From Streptomyces sp. ASQP_92 (GTDB lineage Bacteria > Actinomycetota > Actinomycetes > Streptomycetales > Streptomycetaceae): a stretch of 64,000 nt of DNA. The stretch lies in NCBI RefSeq assembly GCF_025399895.1, contig NZ_JAODUA010000018.1, positions 62,001 to 126,000 on the forward strand, written 5' to 3'. Numbering within the stretch: position 1 is the stretch's first letter; every line of letters starts with the position of its first letter. The position numbers were made by a program, and so were the translations under genes. A model generated the notes under the pieces. It had not been told where the DNA came from, ran no database searches, and saw only the letters and a program-made list of their open reading frames with translations. Below are positions 1-7,820 of this stretch, piece after piece.

Positions 1-73
1 CGGGCCGCCGCCCGTGAATCCCTACCGGCAGCCCGGCGAGGGCGGGCCGCAGCAGCCTCCGCGACGAGACTGA
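1..73 (+). CDS. C-terminal end of a proline-rich protein (partial)
   Basis: An open frame enters the window from the left and stops with TGA at 71-73. Only 23 residues are visible; they are rich in Pro, Gly, Gln and Arg (NPYRQPGEGGPQQPPRRD at the end). Such tails are common on Streptomyces membrane or regulatory proteins, but nothing here identifies the family. The reading frame is chosen because it alone gives a Pro/Gln-rich tail with an early stop; this is weak evidence. Confidence 0.4.
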   Translation, partial: GPPPVNPYRQPGEGGPQQPPRRD

Positions 74-139
74 GCGGTCCCGGCCGAAGGGACTGAGCGA
101 CCGGGTCGCGGGTCCGCGGATCCTGCGTCCGGGGTCTTG

Positions 140-272
140 CGCGTCAGGGGTCCGGCGTCACAGGCCCCGCGTCACAGGCCCCGCGTCACAGGGCCCGCGT
201 CACAGGTCCCGCGTCACAGGGCCCGCGTCCCGCGTCACAGGGCCCGCGTCCCGCGTCCCGCGTCCCGGGTCC
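140..272. repeat. Short tandem repeat, about 14-bp unit (GCGTCACAGGSCCC type)
   Basis: Six or so copies of a unit close to GCGTCACAGGCCCC follow each other, then decay into a shorter CCGCGTC unit. The block lies just beyond the stop codon of the methyltransferase gene on the minus strand. Copies differ at one or two bases, so it is a degenerate microsatellite-like array and not a spacer-containing CRISPR array. No hairpin typical of a terminator is obvious. Confidence 0.75.
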
Positions 273-275
273 GCC

Positions 276-1100
276 TCACCGCCCCGGCGGCAGGGCCGAG
301 CCCTCGCTCACTCCCGTACGTACGCCGGTCACGACATGCGCGTACAGCTCCGGCGATGTGAACAGGCGCGCCGTGAGGCCGCCCGCCGCCATCGCCGCGA
401 GGGCGCCCGGCACCTGCCGCTCGCTCGTCTCCACCAGCAGCGTGCCGCCCGGGGCCAGCCACCGTGGGGCGGCGAGAGCGACGCGGCGCATGACGTCGAG
501 GCCGTCCGAGCCGCCGTCCAGGGCGACCAGCGGCTCGTGCTCGCGGGCCTCCGGGGGCAGCAGGCCGACCTCGCCGGAGGGGACGTAGGGGACGTTGGCC
601 GTGAGGATGTCGATCCGGCCGCGCAGGGCGGTCGGGAGCGGGTCGAAGAGATCGCCCTCGTAGACGTGGCCGCCGAACGCGGCGACATTGCGCCGGGCGC
701 AGCGCACGGCGGCGGGTTCGATGTCGGCGGCGTGCAGTTCGGCCCCCGGCAGCGCGGCGGCGAGGGCCGCGCCGAGCGCGCCCGAGCCGCAGCACAGGTC
801 CACGACGACGGCCGGCCGGGAAGGGTCGGCGGCGGCGAGGGCCCGGCTCACCAGGAACTCGGTACGGCGCCTCGGCACGAACACCCCGGGGTCGACGGAC
901 ACTTTGAGCCCGTGGAACTCGGCCCAGCCCAGGACGTGTTCGAGAGGAAGGCCCGAGGCCCTGCGCTCGACCATCGAGGCGACCTGGGCGGGCCCGTCGG
1001 CGGTGGCGAGTATCAACTCGGCTTCGTCCTCGGCGAATACGCATCCGGCGGCACGCAGTCTGGCGATGACGTCCGGCGCCGCGAGCGGCTCAACTGACAT
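276..1100 (-). CDS. PrmC/HemK-related N5-glutamine methyltransferase-like protein
   Basis: This is a 274-residue class I SAM-dependent methyltransferase. Visible motifs are the SAM-binding DLCCGSGALG at about residues 101-110, an upstream FVPRRRTE segment resembling the PRPETE region of PrmC, and NVPY at about 169-172 where PrmC has NPPY. These fit the PrmC-related family often annotated as putative protein N5-glutamine methyltransferase; true PrmC methylates release factors on the GGQ motif. The ATG at 1100 is chosen because a GAAAGGG-type ribosome site precedes it and the domain starts soon after. An upstream extension of the frame runs through a tandem repeat and looks artificial. The changed NPPY motif means the substrate may differ. 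It lies 228 bp downstream of the kinase gene on the same strand. Confidence 0.8.
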   Translation of the reverse strand: MSVEPLAAPDVIARLRAAGCVFAEDEAELILATADGPAQVASMVERRASGLPLEHVLGWAEFHGLKVSVDPGVFVPRRRTEFLVSRALAAADPSRPAVVVDLCCGSGALGAALAAALPGAELHAADIEPAAVRCARRNVAAFGGHVYEGDLFDPLPTALRGRIDILTANVPYVPSGEVGLLPPEAREHEPLVALDGGSDGLDVMRRVALAAPRWLAPGGTLLVETSERQVPGALAAMAAGGLTARLFTSPELYAHVVTGVRTGVSEGSALPPGR

Positions 1101-1196
1101 ACAGGACAAGCCCTTTCGGTACGTGTTAGGGAAAATCCCTCGGGGTCCGCGCGCCCGGCCCGGCTCCGCCGCGTGGGCGAGACCGGGCACGCGGAC

Positions 1197-1312
1197 GGCG
1201 GCACGACATGGCACGGATGGCACGGCGCGGCGCGGCACGGATGGCACGGCGCGGCACGGATGGCACGGCGCGGCAGGCGCGGACGGCACGGCGCGGGGCG
1301 GCACGCCCCGGC
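1197..1312. repeat. Tandem repeat, about 21-bp unit built on GGCACGGATGGCACGGCGCG
   Basis: Between the kinase stop and the methyltransferase start there are three close copies and several decayed copies of a unit reading GGCACGGATGGCACGGCGCG. Together with the 140-272 array it flanks the methyltransferase gene on both sides. The unit keeps a period of about 10-11 within itself (GGCACGG repeated), suggesting slippage. I see no gene in it. Confidence 0.75.
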
Positions 1313-1328
1313 CTCCCGGCCCCCGCGC

Positions 1329-3677
1329 CTAGCGCGCTCCGGACGTGGCCGTTCCCTTCACCGCGTCCAGCGCGTAGACGCAGCGGTCCTTGCTGCACGC
1401 GTACACGACCCCGGCGCGCACGACGGGCGAGCCGGTGATCTCGCCGCCCGTCGCGAGCTTCCAGCGCAGTTGGCCGCCGGCCGCGTCCAGGGTGTAGAGA
1501 CAGTGGTCGGCCGAGCCGAAGTGGATGCGGCCGTCGGCGACGACGGGGGCGCCGACCACCTCGCCGCCCGCGGCGAAGCGCCACTTGGGGGTGGAGGTGA
1601 CCGCGTCCAGGGTGTAGAGCGCGTTGCCGCTGCCGACGTGGACGTTGCCGTCGGCCACCAGGACCGGCTCGACGGAGTTGCGGGACTCCGTGGCGATGCG
1701 CCAGCGGTCCTTGCCGGTCGCGGCGTCCAGGGCGTACACCGTGCCGAGGTAGTCGGCGAGGTACACACCGCCGCCGGCCACCGCCGGGCCCGGCGCGAAC
1801 GCCGGCGGGGAGAGGAAGACCGCGGGCGCCTCGAAGTGCCAGCGGACGTGTCCGGATGAGATGTCCACGGCGAGGACGCGGGTGCCCGCCGAGACGTAGA
1901 CATAGCCGTCCTGCGCGGGCGCCACCCGGATGGGGACGCCGCCGCAGGAGGCCGCGTCGCCGACCGGGTAGGACCAGCGCTCGGTGCCGGTGCGGGCGTC
2001 CAGGGCGCGCAGCCGAGCGTCCTTCCAGAGGTAGATGGTGCCGTCGTGGATCGCGGGGCCGGCCTCGGGGGTCTCGAAGTCGGTCTGGGCGCCGGTCGTC
2101 TCCCACAGCTTCTCGCCGTTGGCCGCCTCCCAGGCCTGCACGCCGCCGCCCCGGGTGCCGGTGACGACGGTGCCGCGGTCTGCCTTCAGGGAGTACACCC
2201 AGGCATCCGCGGGGCCGCGCCACAGCTCGCCGCCGTCGGCCGCGTCCAGGGCGTACAGGGTGGGGCCGTCGGAGGCGTGGATGCGGCCGCCCTCGACGGC
2301 CATCGCCCACGCCACGTCACGGGTCTTGAACTGGCGCCGGCCCGTGCCCACGTCCAGGGCGTGCACCTCGAAGGACGTCACGTACAGCAGGTCACCGGCG
2401 ACGGCCGGGGTCCCCCACACATCGTTCGACATGCGAAAACGCCAGGGGCGCCAGCGGCCCGGGACCTCGGGCGGCTGGGCCGGCGGCGGCACGGGCGCGG
2501 CCGGGGCGCCGCCCTCGCCGGGCCTGCGCACCCAGCCGGTGGCGGGACCCGCGTCGACGGCCACCCGCGACGCGTCGGCGGCGCGGGGCCCGGGGCCGAT
2601 GGGCACCTTCGCGCCCGGAAGGCGTACGGGCTCGTCGGCGTGGACCGGCGGATAGGTCACGGAGGAACCGGCGTGCCGGGCCGCGTACGGGGGCTCCGGG
2701 GGCCGGGGCGGGGGCGCGGGCAGCGAGCGGTTGGAGCGCACGGAGCTCGGCGCGGGGTCGGCGGGCGGGACGACGAGCATGCGGCCGCCGCCTCTGCGCT
2801 GCTCGATCATGGCGACGGAGCGGGGCGGCAGCCAGGCCGACGCGGTGCCGCTGTCGTCCGATCCCGAGGCGAACAGGTGGGGCGCGAGCTGGGCCTGGAG
2901 GTCCTCGGGGGTGGGGCGGTTGGGGTGCTCCATCTGCATGCAGGACTCGATCAGCGGGCGCAGTTCGTCGGGCAGGCCGGTGATGTCCGGGCCCTCGCGC
3001 AGCAGCATGAACACCGTCTCGACCGGGTTCGCGCCGTGGAAGGGCGCGTGCCCGGTCGCCGCGAAGACGAGGGTCGAGCCGAGCGAGAACACGTCGGAGG
3101 CGCCGGTGACGCTGCGCGAGTCCTTGGCCTGCTCGGGCGACATGTAGGCGGGGGTGCCCACGGCCACGTTGGTCATGGTCAGGCGGGTGTTGGAGACCCC
3201 GGACGCGATACCGAAGTCGATCACTCGGGGGCCGTCCTCGACGACCAGCACATTGGACGGCTTCAGGTCGCGGTGGACCAGGCCCGCGCCGTGGATGGAC
3301 TGGAGGGCCTCGGCGATTCCGGCCGCCAGCCAGCGCACGGCTTGGGCCGGGAGCGGCCCGCACTCATTCACTATTTCTTCGAGGGAGGGCGCCGGCACAT
3401 AGGCGGTGGCCAGCCATGGGACGGGGGCGCGTGGGTCGGCGTCGACGACGGCGGCGGTGTAGAAGCCGCTGACCGCGCGGGCCGCCTCCACCTCGCGGGT
3501 GAAGCGGACCCGGAAGAGCTGGTCCTCGGCGAGCTCGGTGCGCACCGTCTTGATGGCGACGCGGCGGCCGGACGCCGAGCGCGCCAGATAGACAAGCCCC
3601 ATGCCGCCGGCACCGAGCCGTCCCAGCACCTCGAAGGGGCCGATCCGCCTCGGGTCGTGCTGCGTCAGCTGCTCCAC
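1329..3677 (-). CDS. Serine/threonine protein kinase with C-terminal PQQ-type beta-propeller
   Basis: The 782-residue product starts with a complete Hanks-type kinase domain (about residues 13-270). The glycine loop is LGRLGAGGMG, the ATP lysine K43 in VAIKTV, the catalytic loop HRDLKPSN near 135-142, DFG at 154-156 and GTPAYMSPE near 174-182. A Pro-rich linker (about 300-420) leads to repeats of the form LYALDAATGxxRW, typical of PQQ-like/quinoprotein beta-propellers, filling the rest. I see no transmembrane segment, so both domains are probably cytoplasmic, with the propeller acting as ligand or partner sensor or scaffold. All catalytic residues are present, so an active kinase is expected. 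The start at 3677 leaves 12 residues before the kinase fold. It reads toward the methyltransferase gene but is separated by a repeat array. Confidence 0.93.
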   Translation of the reverse strand: MEQLTQHDPRRIGPFEVLGRLGAGGMGLVYLARSASGRRVAIKTVRTELAEDQLFRVRFTREVEAARAVSGFYTAAVVDADPRAPVPWLATAYVPAPSLEEIVNECGPLPAQAVRWLAAGIAEALQSIHGAGLVHRDLKPSNVLVVEDGPRVIDFGIASGVSNTRLTMTNVAVGTPAYMSPEQAKDSRSVTGASDVFSLGSTLVFAATGHAPFHGANPVETVFMLLREGPDITGLPDELRPLIESCMQMEHPNRPTPEDLQAQLAPHLFASGSDDSGTASAWLPPRSVAMIEQRRGGGRMLVVPPADPAPSSVRSNRSLPAPPPRPPEPPYAARHAGSSVTYPPVHADEPVRLPGAKVPIGPGPRAADASRVAVDAGPATGWVRRPGEGGAPAAPVPPPAQPPEVPGRWRPWRFRMSNDVWGTPAVAGDLLYVTSFEVHALDVGTGRRQFKTRDVAWAMAVEGGRIHASDGPTLYALDAADGGELWRGPADAWVYSLKADRGTVVTGTRGGGVQAWEAANGEKLWETTGAQTDFETPEAGPAIHDGTIYLWKDARLRALDARTGTERWSYPVGDAASCGGVPIRVAPAQDGYVYVSAGTRVLAVDISSGHVRWHFEAPAVFLSPPAFAPGPAVAGGGVYLADYLGTVYALDAATGKDRWRIATESRNSVEPVLVADGNVHVGSGNALYTLDAVTSTPKWRFAAGGEVVGAPVVADGRIHFGSADHCLYTLDAAGGQLRWKLATGGEITGSPVVRAGVVYACSKDRCVYALDAVKGTATSGAR

Positions 3678-3840
3678 TTGCCTGCCACCTCCCCGTACGG
3701 GCCATGCATGAACGCGGCCCCGTGCAGCGTCTCACGCGGCACCCCGATTCTCCCTGCCGGAGGCGACCGGTGGCCAACCCGGGTCGAGATCGGGATGTCC
3801 CCGTCCGATCCGGGACAACCCGGGCATGTCCGCGCGTGCG

Positions 3841-4632
3841 CTAGGCGCCTGAACCCTGGAGAACGGCGAAGGTGGCGCCCTGGTTGTCGTTGAGGACGGC
3901 CATCCGCCCGTATCGGATGTCGAACGGCTGGGCGGTGACCCGGCCGCCGAGCCGCGCGCAGGCGGCGGCCGTGGCGTCGCAGTCCTCGACGAGGAAGTAC
4001 ACGAGGAAGTGGTCGGGCAGGGCGGCGGGGAAGGCGTCCGACATCAGGCTGCGGGCGCCCACGGCCGTGTCGGGGCCGGGTTCGGTGCCGGGCAGCGACC
4101 AGGTGCGGATGTCCGCGCCCAGCTCGTCGGCGCTGCCCGCGCTCACGCCCTGGTAGCCGAAGACGGACTCGTAGAACGCGTCGGCCTGGCCCTTGTCGCG
4201 GGTGTAGACCTCGGTCCAGCAGAAGGAGCCGGGCACGCGGGTCAGCTCGAACCCGGTGTGCGCATCGCCCTGCCAGAGGCCGAAGACGGCGCCGCCCGGG
4301 TCGGCGGCGACCGCGAGGGTGCCGTGCGGGGGCACCGGCATCGGCTCGGTGATGAGCTGGCCGCCTGCCTCTCGGATACGGGCGGCGAGGGCCCGGACGT
4401 CGGGGGTGGCGAAGTAGACGGTCCAGGTGGTGGGCATCCGGCCGTCGCGCTTGGGCTGGAGGGCCGCGACGCGCCGCCCGTCCTTGTAGGCGCGGGTGTA
4501 GCGCCCCTGCCTGTCGTCGCCGTCCTCGTCGAAGGTCCAGCCGAGGAGCTCCCCGTAGAACCTCTTGCCGGCCGCCGGATCGGACAGCGAGACATCGGCC
4601 CAGCACGGCGCGCCTTCCGGATATCCGCCCAT
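3841..4632 (-). CDS. VOC family protein with two glyoxalase/bleomycin-resistance-type domains
   Basis: The 263-residue product contains two tandem vicinal-oxygen-chelate modules, about residues 5-120 and 135-260. Each starts with a PCWADVSLSD- or FCWTEVYTRD-type strand followed by a Phe-Tyr helix (AGKRFYGELLGW and QADAFYESVFGY). Such two-module proteins are common in Streptomyces and bind metals or small hydrophobic ligands; the true substrate is unknown. The ATG at 4632 is supported by a GGAAGGAA ribosome site about 8 bases upstream. It is separated from the kinase by 163 bp and seems to be its own transcription unit. Confidence 0.87.
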   Translation of the reverse strand: MGGYPEGAPCWADVSLSDPAAGKRFYGELLGWTFDEDGDDRQGRYTRAYKDGRRVAALQPKRDGRMPTTWTVYFATPDVRALAARIREAGGQLITEPMPVPPHGTLAVAADPGGAVFGLWQGDAHTGFELTRVPGSFCWTEVYTRDKGQADAFYESVFGYQGVSAGSADELGADIRTWSLPGTEPGPDTAVGARSLMSDAFPAALPDHFLVYFLVEDCDATAAACARLGGRVTAQPFDIRYGRMAVLNDNQGATFAVLQGSGA

Positions 4633-5109
4633 GCGCCTGATTCCTTCCTGACCGCACCGCCCCCGTCGTGGAGCCGCATCGGGGCCAAGCTAACGACCCA
4701 TCACGCCCCCGGCGGCCGGACAATTCGAACATATGGCGTGATTTCGGTGGCCGAAAAGGCTACGGGCCAAGTCCCGCACGGCTTGTCCACCAAAGTTGTC
4801 CACAGGGTGTTGATAACACCATTCGAGTGGCCGGGCCCGAACCTCGCACCGGACGAGCGCTCACGACCACCCGCCACCGACCACCGGCCGCAGCCCACCA
4901 CCGGCTACCGGCCTCCGCCCGCAGCCCGCAGCCCGCAGCCCACCATCGGCAACCTGCCTCCGCCCGCAGCCCGCCAATCAACGACCACCACCCCTCGCGG
5001 CGACCGATTCTCCATGCCCATCACCCCACCCATCGGGACGTATCGCCCCCGGGCCCCCATTTGCACTCGGCCGAATCGCGCTCCGATCACCCCTCGGTAA
5101 GCTGACGGC
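4633..5109. other. Intergenic region between divergent VOC and TetR genes
   Basis: No gene is convincing in these 477 bases. The right half is low-complexity: short repeats of CCGCCCGCAGCCCGCAG between about 4900 and 4975 and repeated CCACCGGC-type units before that. The final 60 bases before the TetR gene are likely to hold its promoter. CTGACGGCATGACAG at 5102-5116 overlaps the TetR start codon and looks like a degenerate copy of the island's operator. Confidence 0.5.
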
Positions 5110-5757
5110 ATGACAGGACAAGTACGCACCGTCGACGGCCGCGTGGCCGGCCGACGCGGGCAGGCGACACGGCAGAAGCTGCTCGACTGCCTCAGTGAGA
5201 TGCTCAGCTCGTCGCCGTACCGGGACGTCAAAGTCATCGACGTGGCCCGGAAGGCGGGCACTTCACCCGCGACCTTCTACCAGTACTTCCCCGACGTCGA
5301 GGGCGCCGTCCTGGAGATCGCGGAGGAAATGGCCAAGGAGGGCGCCGGGTTGACCGCTCTGGTCGAGGGGCGCTCCTGGGCCGGCAGGGCGGGCTGGCAG
5401 ACGGCGGAGGAGCTCGTGGAGGGCTTCCTCGACTTCTGGCGCAAGAACGACGCGATCCTCAGGGTCGTCGATCTGGGCGCGGCCGAGGGCGACAAGCGCT
5501 TCTACAAGATCCGTATGAAGGTCCTGAACTCGGTCACCAACTCCCTTACGGACGCGGTCACCGAGCTCCAGGCCAAGAACAAGGTCGACAAGGACGTCAG
5601 CCCGGCCGCCATGGCAGGCTCGCTCGTCGCGATGCTCGCCTCGGTGGCCTCGCATCAGAAGGGTTTCCAGACCTGGGGCGTCAAGCAGGCCGAACTCCGG
5701 CCGAACCTCGCCCTGTTGGTCCACCTGGGCATCACCGGCAAGAAGCCGACGAAGTAG
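5110..5757 (+). CDS. TetR-family transcriptional regulator
   Basis: The 215-residue protein has a typical TetR N-terminal helix-turn-helix. QATRQKLLDCLSEML is followed by YRDVKVIDVARKAGTSPATFYQYFPD at about residues 18-60, where TSPATFYQYFP is the recognition helix signature. The C-terminal 140 residues are a helical ligand domain of unknown specificity. It stands at the left border of the acyl-CoA catabolic island and is the only TetR gene in the window, so it is the best local candidate to bind the repeated CTGAC-N5-GTCAG palindromes. That link is inference. An imperfect half-matching site (5102-5116) overlaps its own start codon, which would fit autoregulation. The ATG at 5110 fits the usual family length. 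A strong hairpin follows the gene. Confidence 0.93.
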   Translation: MTGQVRTVDGRVAGRRGQATRQKLLDCLSEMLSSSPYRDVKVIDVARKAGTSPATFYQYFPDVEGAVLEIAEEMAKEGAGLTALVEGRSWAGRAGWQTAEELVEGFLDFWRKNDAILRVVDLGAAEGDKRFYKIRMKVLNSVTNSLTDAVTELQAKNKVDKDVSPAAMAGSLVAMLASVASHQKGFQTWGVKQAELRPNLALLVHLGITGKKPTK

Positions 5758-5797
5758 CCGTCGGACCGGCGGCCGATATCCACGTCCCGTCCTGTCG

Positions 5798-5842
5798 CGC
5801 CGACGGCGGTTCACCTCCGCGAGGAGGAGACCGCCGTCGGCG
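5798..5842. terminator. Bidirectional rho-independent-type hairpin
   Basis: A perfect 13-bp stem (CGCCGACGGCGGT at 5798-5810 pairs with 5830-5842) encloses a loop that can itself fold (CCTCCGCGAGGAGG). It sits between the convergent TetR gene and the deazaflavin-dependent reductase gene, 40 bp from each stop. Like most Streptomyces terminators it lacks a long T run. Confidence 0.8.
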
Positions 5843-5878
5843 TTCCCGTCTGCACCGGCCGCGCCCGCGCACCGCGCC

Positions 5879-6427
5879 TCAGGCTCTGCGCTCCAGACGG
5901 AAGAGCCGGATCTCGCGATCGATCCTGGACTGGTAAGTGGCGTACGGGGGCCAGAAGTTGAGGGCGGCCCGCCAGGCGGAGGCGCGCTCCTCCCCTTCGA
6001 GCAGCCGGGCCCGCACCGGGATGTCGCGGCCCTTCCAGCTGATCGACGCATCCGGGTGCGCGAGCAGATTCCCGGTCCAGGCGGGGTGCCCGGGCCGCCC
6101 GAAGTTGGATCCGATCAGCACCCAGCTGTCGCCATCCGCCTCCGGCATGCAGGCCAGCGGAGTGGTGCGCGCCAGACCCGACCTGGCGCCGCGCGCGGTG
6201 AGCACCACCCCGGGCAGCATGCGCGCGCTGAGGATGACCCGGCCGCGGGTGAGGCGGTGGACGGCGCGGTCCATCGCGGGGACGAAGTGGGGGGCGATCC
6301 GCGCGAACGCCCGGGTCGAGGACACCTTCTGCATGAGCCGCACCCCGGGCGCCGTCCTGGCGGATCCGGCACTCGCACCCTCACCTCGCGAATGGGCGCC
6401 GCCGTCCTGCCGGACCGGGGCGCTCAT
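5879..6427 (-). CDS. Nitroreductase/deazaflavin (F420)-dependent oxidoreductase family protein
   Basis: The core from about residue 30 onward (RVILSARMLPGVVLTARGARSG, then TPLACMPEADGDSWVLIGSNFGRPGHPAW) matches the split-beta-barrel deazaflavin-dependent nitroreductase family. That family uses F420H2 or flavin to reduce diverse substrates. The catalytic core ends near the C-terminus with the usual WPPYATYQSRIDREI region. I chose the ATG at 6427 (182 aa) because a GAGGTGAT ribosome site lies directly before it. A GTG at 6475 with an equally good site overlaps the stop of the upstream acyl-CoA dehydrogenase by 4 bp and would add 16 residues. The two starts and a third similar segment form an odd tandem triplication. 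The gene is co-transcribed with the dehydrogenase and probably serves the same pathway. Confidence 0.82.
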   Translation of the reverse strand: MSAPVRQDGGAHSRGEGASAGSARTAPGVRLMQKVSSTRAFARIAPHFVPAMDRAVHRLTRGRVILSARMLPGVVLTARGARSGLARTTPLACMPEADGDSWVLIGSNFGRPGHPAWTGNLLAHPDASISWKGRDIPVRARLLEGEERASAWRAALNFWPPYATYQSRIDREIRLFRLERRA

Positions 6428-6475
6428 GCCATCACCTCGCGGGCGGTCGCCGTTCCGGCGGAGCCGGGCGCTCAC
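6329..6475 (-). repeat. Three tandem copies of a ribosome-site-plus-start segment (48-51 bp)
   Basis: Read on the minus strand, the segments starting at 6475, 6427 and 6376 are imperfect in-frame copies. Each is preceded by GCGAGGTGA, followed by a GTG/ATG/GCG codon, then AGYGCC and a CGGNWCNGGACGGCG-like stretch. At the protein level they read MSARLRRNGDRPRGDG, MSAPVRQDGGAHSRGEG and ASAGSARTAPGVRL. The duplication therefore copies the translation start of the reductase gene. Confidence 0.7.
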
Positions 6476-7659
6476 ACCGTCACCTCGCCGGCCGTCGGGT
6501 CGAACAGTCCGGCCTGCTCGGCGGCGTGCGCGCGCAGCCGGTGCACGGGCCCGAAGAGCAGCTCGTCGGCCGTGGCCCGCTTGAAGTAGAGGTGCGCCTC
6601 GTGCTCCCAGGTGAACCCGATGCCACCGTGCAACTGGATGGCCTCCGAGGCAGCGGCGCGCAGCGCGTCGAGCCCCTGGGCGAGCGCCAGGGCTCCCGCG
6701 CCGGGGTCCCAGGCCGCGTAGTACGCCGCCGACCTGGCCGCCTGCACCTGCACATACAGGTCCGCGAGACGGTGCTTGACCGACTGGAAGGAGCCGATCG
6801 CCCGCCCGAACTGCTCGCGCTCCTTGACGTACGCGACGGTCCTCTCCAGCGCCTCACTCGCGGCCCCCACCGCCTCGGCGGCCAGACAGGCGGCCGCGGT
6901 GCGCCCGACGGCGGCAAGTGCCTCACCCACGGGTACGGAGTCGTCGTCGCCCAGCAACTCGGCTTCCACATCGCGTAGTTGTACGCGCGCCTGGGTGCGG
7001 GTCTCGTCGAGGGCGGTGCGCCGGGTGCGGCCAAGGCCCTCGGCGCCCGCGTGCACGAGGAAGAGGAGGGTGCGGCCCCGAGCGAAGCCGCCGGTATGCG
7101 CGGCGACCAGCAACAGCCGAGCGCTGTGCCCGTCCAGGACCTGGTCGGCCTCCCCGTACAACCGCCAACCCCCTTCCGGTGCCCGCGCGGCCTGTACACC
7201 TCCGGCCCGGCCTCCCCCGGCCCAGTCGCCGTCCGTGTTCGCGCCGGTGAGCCCGAGGGCGAGCGCGAGGCTCGGGCCCGGCACGGCGAGGGTGGCGCCG
7301 CACTCGCCGCGGGCGACGAGCGGAAGCAGGGCGCCCTTCTGGGCGTCGGTGCCGAGGGCGGCGATGAGCGGGGCGGCGAGGACGCCGGTGGCGAACAGCG
7401 GCGACGGCAGCAGCGAACGTCCGATCTCCTCGCAGGCCAGGGCGAGTTCGGCGACCGTGCACCCCGCCCCTCCGTACGCCTCGGGAAGCGCGAGCCCGGG
7501 CAGCCCGAGCTCGGAGGCGAGCCGGCCCCAGAGCCCCTCGTCGTACCCGGCCGGGGCGCGCACCGCGTTCTTGACGTCCTGCGGACCGCAGTGTTTGACG
7601 AGCAGTTCGTGCAGGGTGCGGCGGATCGCGTCCTGTTCCGCGGTGAAGGTGGCATCCAT
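6472..7659 (-). CDS. Acyl-CoA dehydrogenase family protein (HGGIGFTWE-type subunit)
   Basis: The 395-residue protein shows the acyl-CoA dehydrogenase fold: a helical N-terminal domain, a beta middle domain and a C-terminal helical domain with EQFGRAIGSFQSVKHRLAD. It ends with IQLHGGIGFTWEHEAHLYFKRA, the signature of the subunit type that in actinobacterial steroid and branched-acid degradation usually works as half of a heteromeric FAD dehydrogenase. No second subunit is adjacent here; partners of the other type occur elsewhere in the island. The ATG at 7659 (MDATFTAEQDAIRR) matches the usual family start. The gene overlaps the following reductase (GTGA) and diverges from the thiolase-like gene, sharing the operator at 7802-7816. 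Confidence 0.9.
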   Translation of the reverse strand: MDATFTAEQDAIRRTLHELLVKHCGPQDVKNAVRAPAGYDEGLWGRLASELGLPGLALPEAYGGAGCTVAELALACEEIGRSLLPSPLFATGVLAAPLIAALGTDAQKGALLPLVARGECGATLAVPGPSLALALGLTGANTDGDWAGGGRAGGVQAARAPEGGWRLYGEADQVLDGHSARLLLVAAHTGGFARGRTLLFLVHAGAEGLGRTRRTALDETRTQARVQLRDVEAELLGDDDSVPVGEALAAVGRTAAACLAAEAVGAASEALERTVAYVKEREQFGRAIGSFQSVKHRLADLYVQVQAARSAAYYAAWDPGAGALALAQGLDALRAAASEAIQLHGGIGFTWEHEAHLYFKRATADELLFGPVHRLRAHAAEQAGLFDPTAGEVTV

Positions 7660-7801
7660 CGACGGGCTCCTCCCCCAGAGGCATGAGCCCCTGAACTGAC
7701 GGGGCGTCATGTTAGAGGTGGGCGCCACAGATGCCCAGGGGCGGGAGGCAGGGGGATGGACTGGGAGGGCCACCACCGAACCACTGCCCCGGGTGCGCCA
7801 T

Positions 7802-7816
7802 CTGATGTACCGTCAG
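7802..7816. promoter_or_regulatory. Palindromic operator CTGAT-GTACC-GTCAG
   Basis: This is one of eight copies of the CTGAC-N5-GTCAG palindrome in the island. It sits in the divergent promoter region of the acyl-CoA dehydrogenase and thiolase-like genes and ends 4 bases before the thiolase-like ATG, so no Shine-Dalgarno sequence fits between. TACCGT inside it could be a -10 element, which would make a leaderless transcript plausible. Confidence 0.7.
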
Positions 7817-7820
7817 ATTC

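Noticed and set aside
140..272. CRISPR array
   Set aside because: Unit is about 14 bp with no unique spacers and no cas gene near; it is a plain tandem repeat.
1101..1304. N-terminal extension of the PrmC-like protein
   Set aside because: It is made of Pro/Ala/Arg repeats from the tandem array, while the ATG at 1100 has a ribosome site and starts the conserved region.
2046..3893. Long plus-strand open frame opposite the kinase gene
   Set aside because: It mirrors the kinase codons, is very Gly/Arg/His-rich, has no recognisable domain and has no ribosome site; high third-position GC on the minus strand creates such shadow frames.
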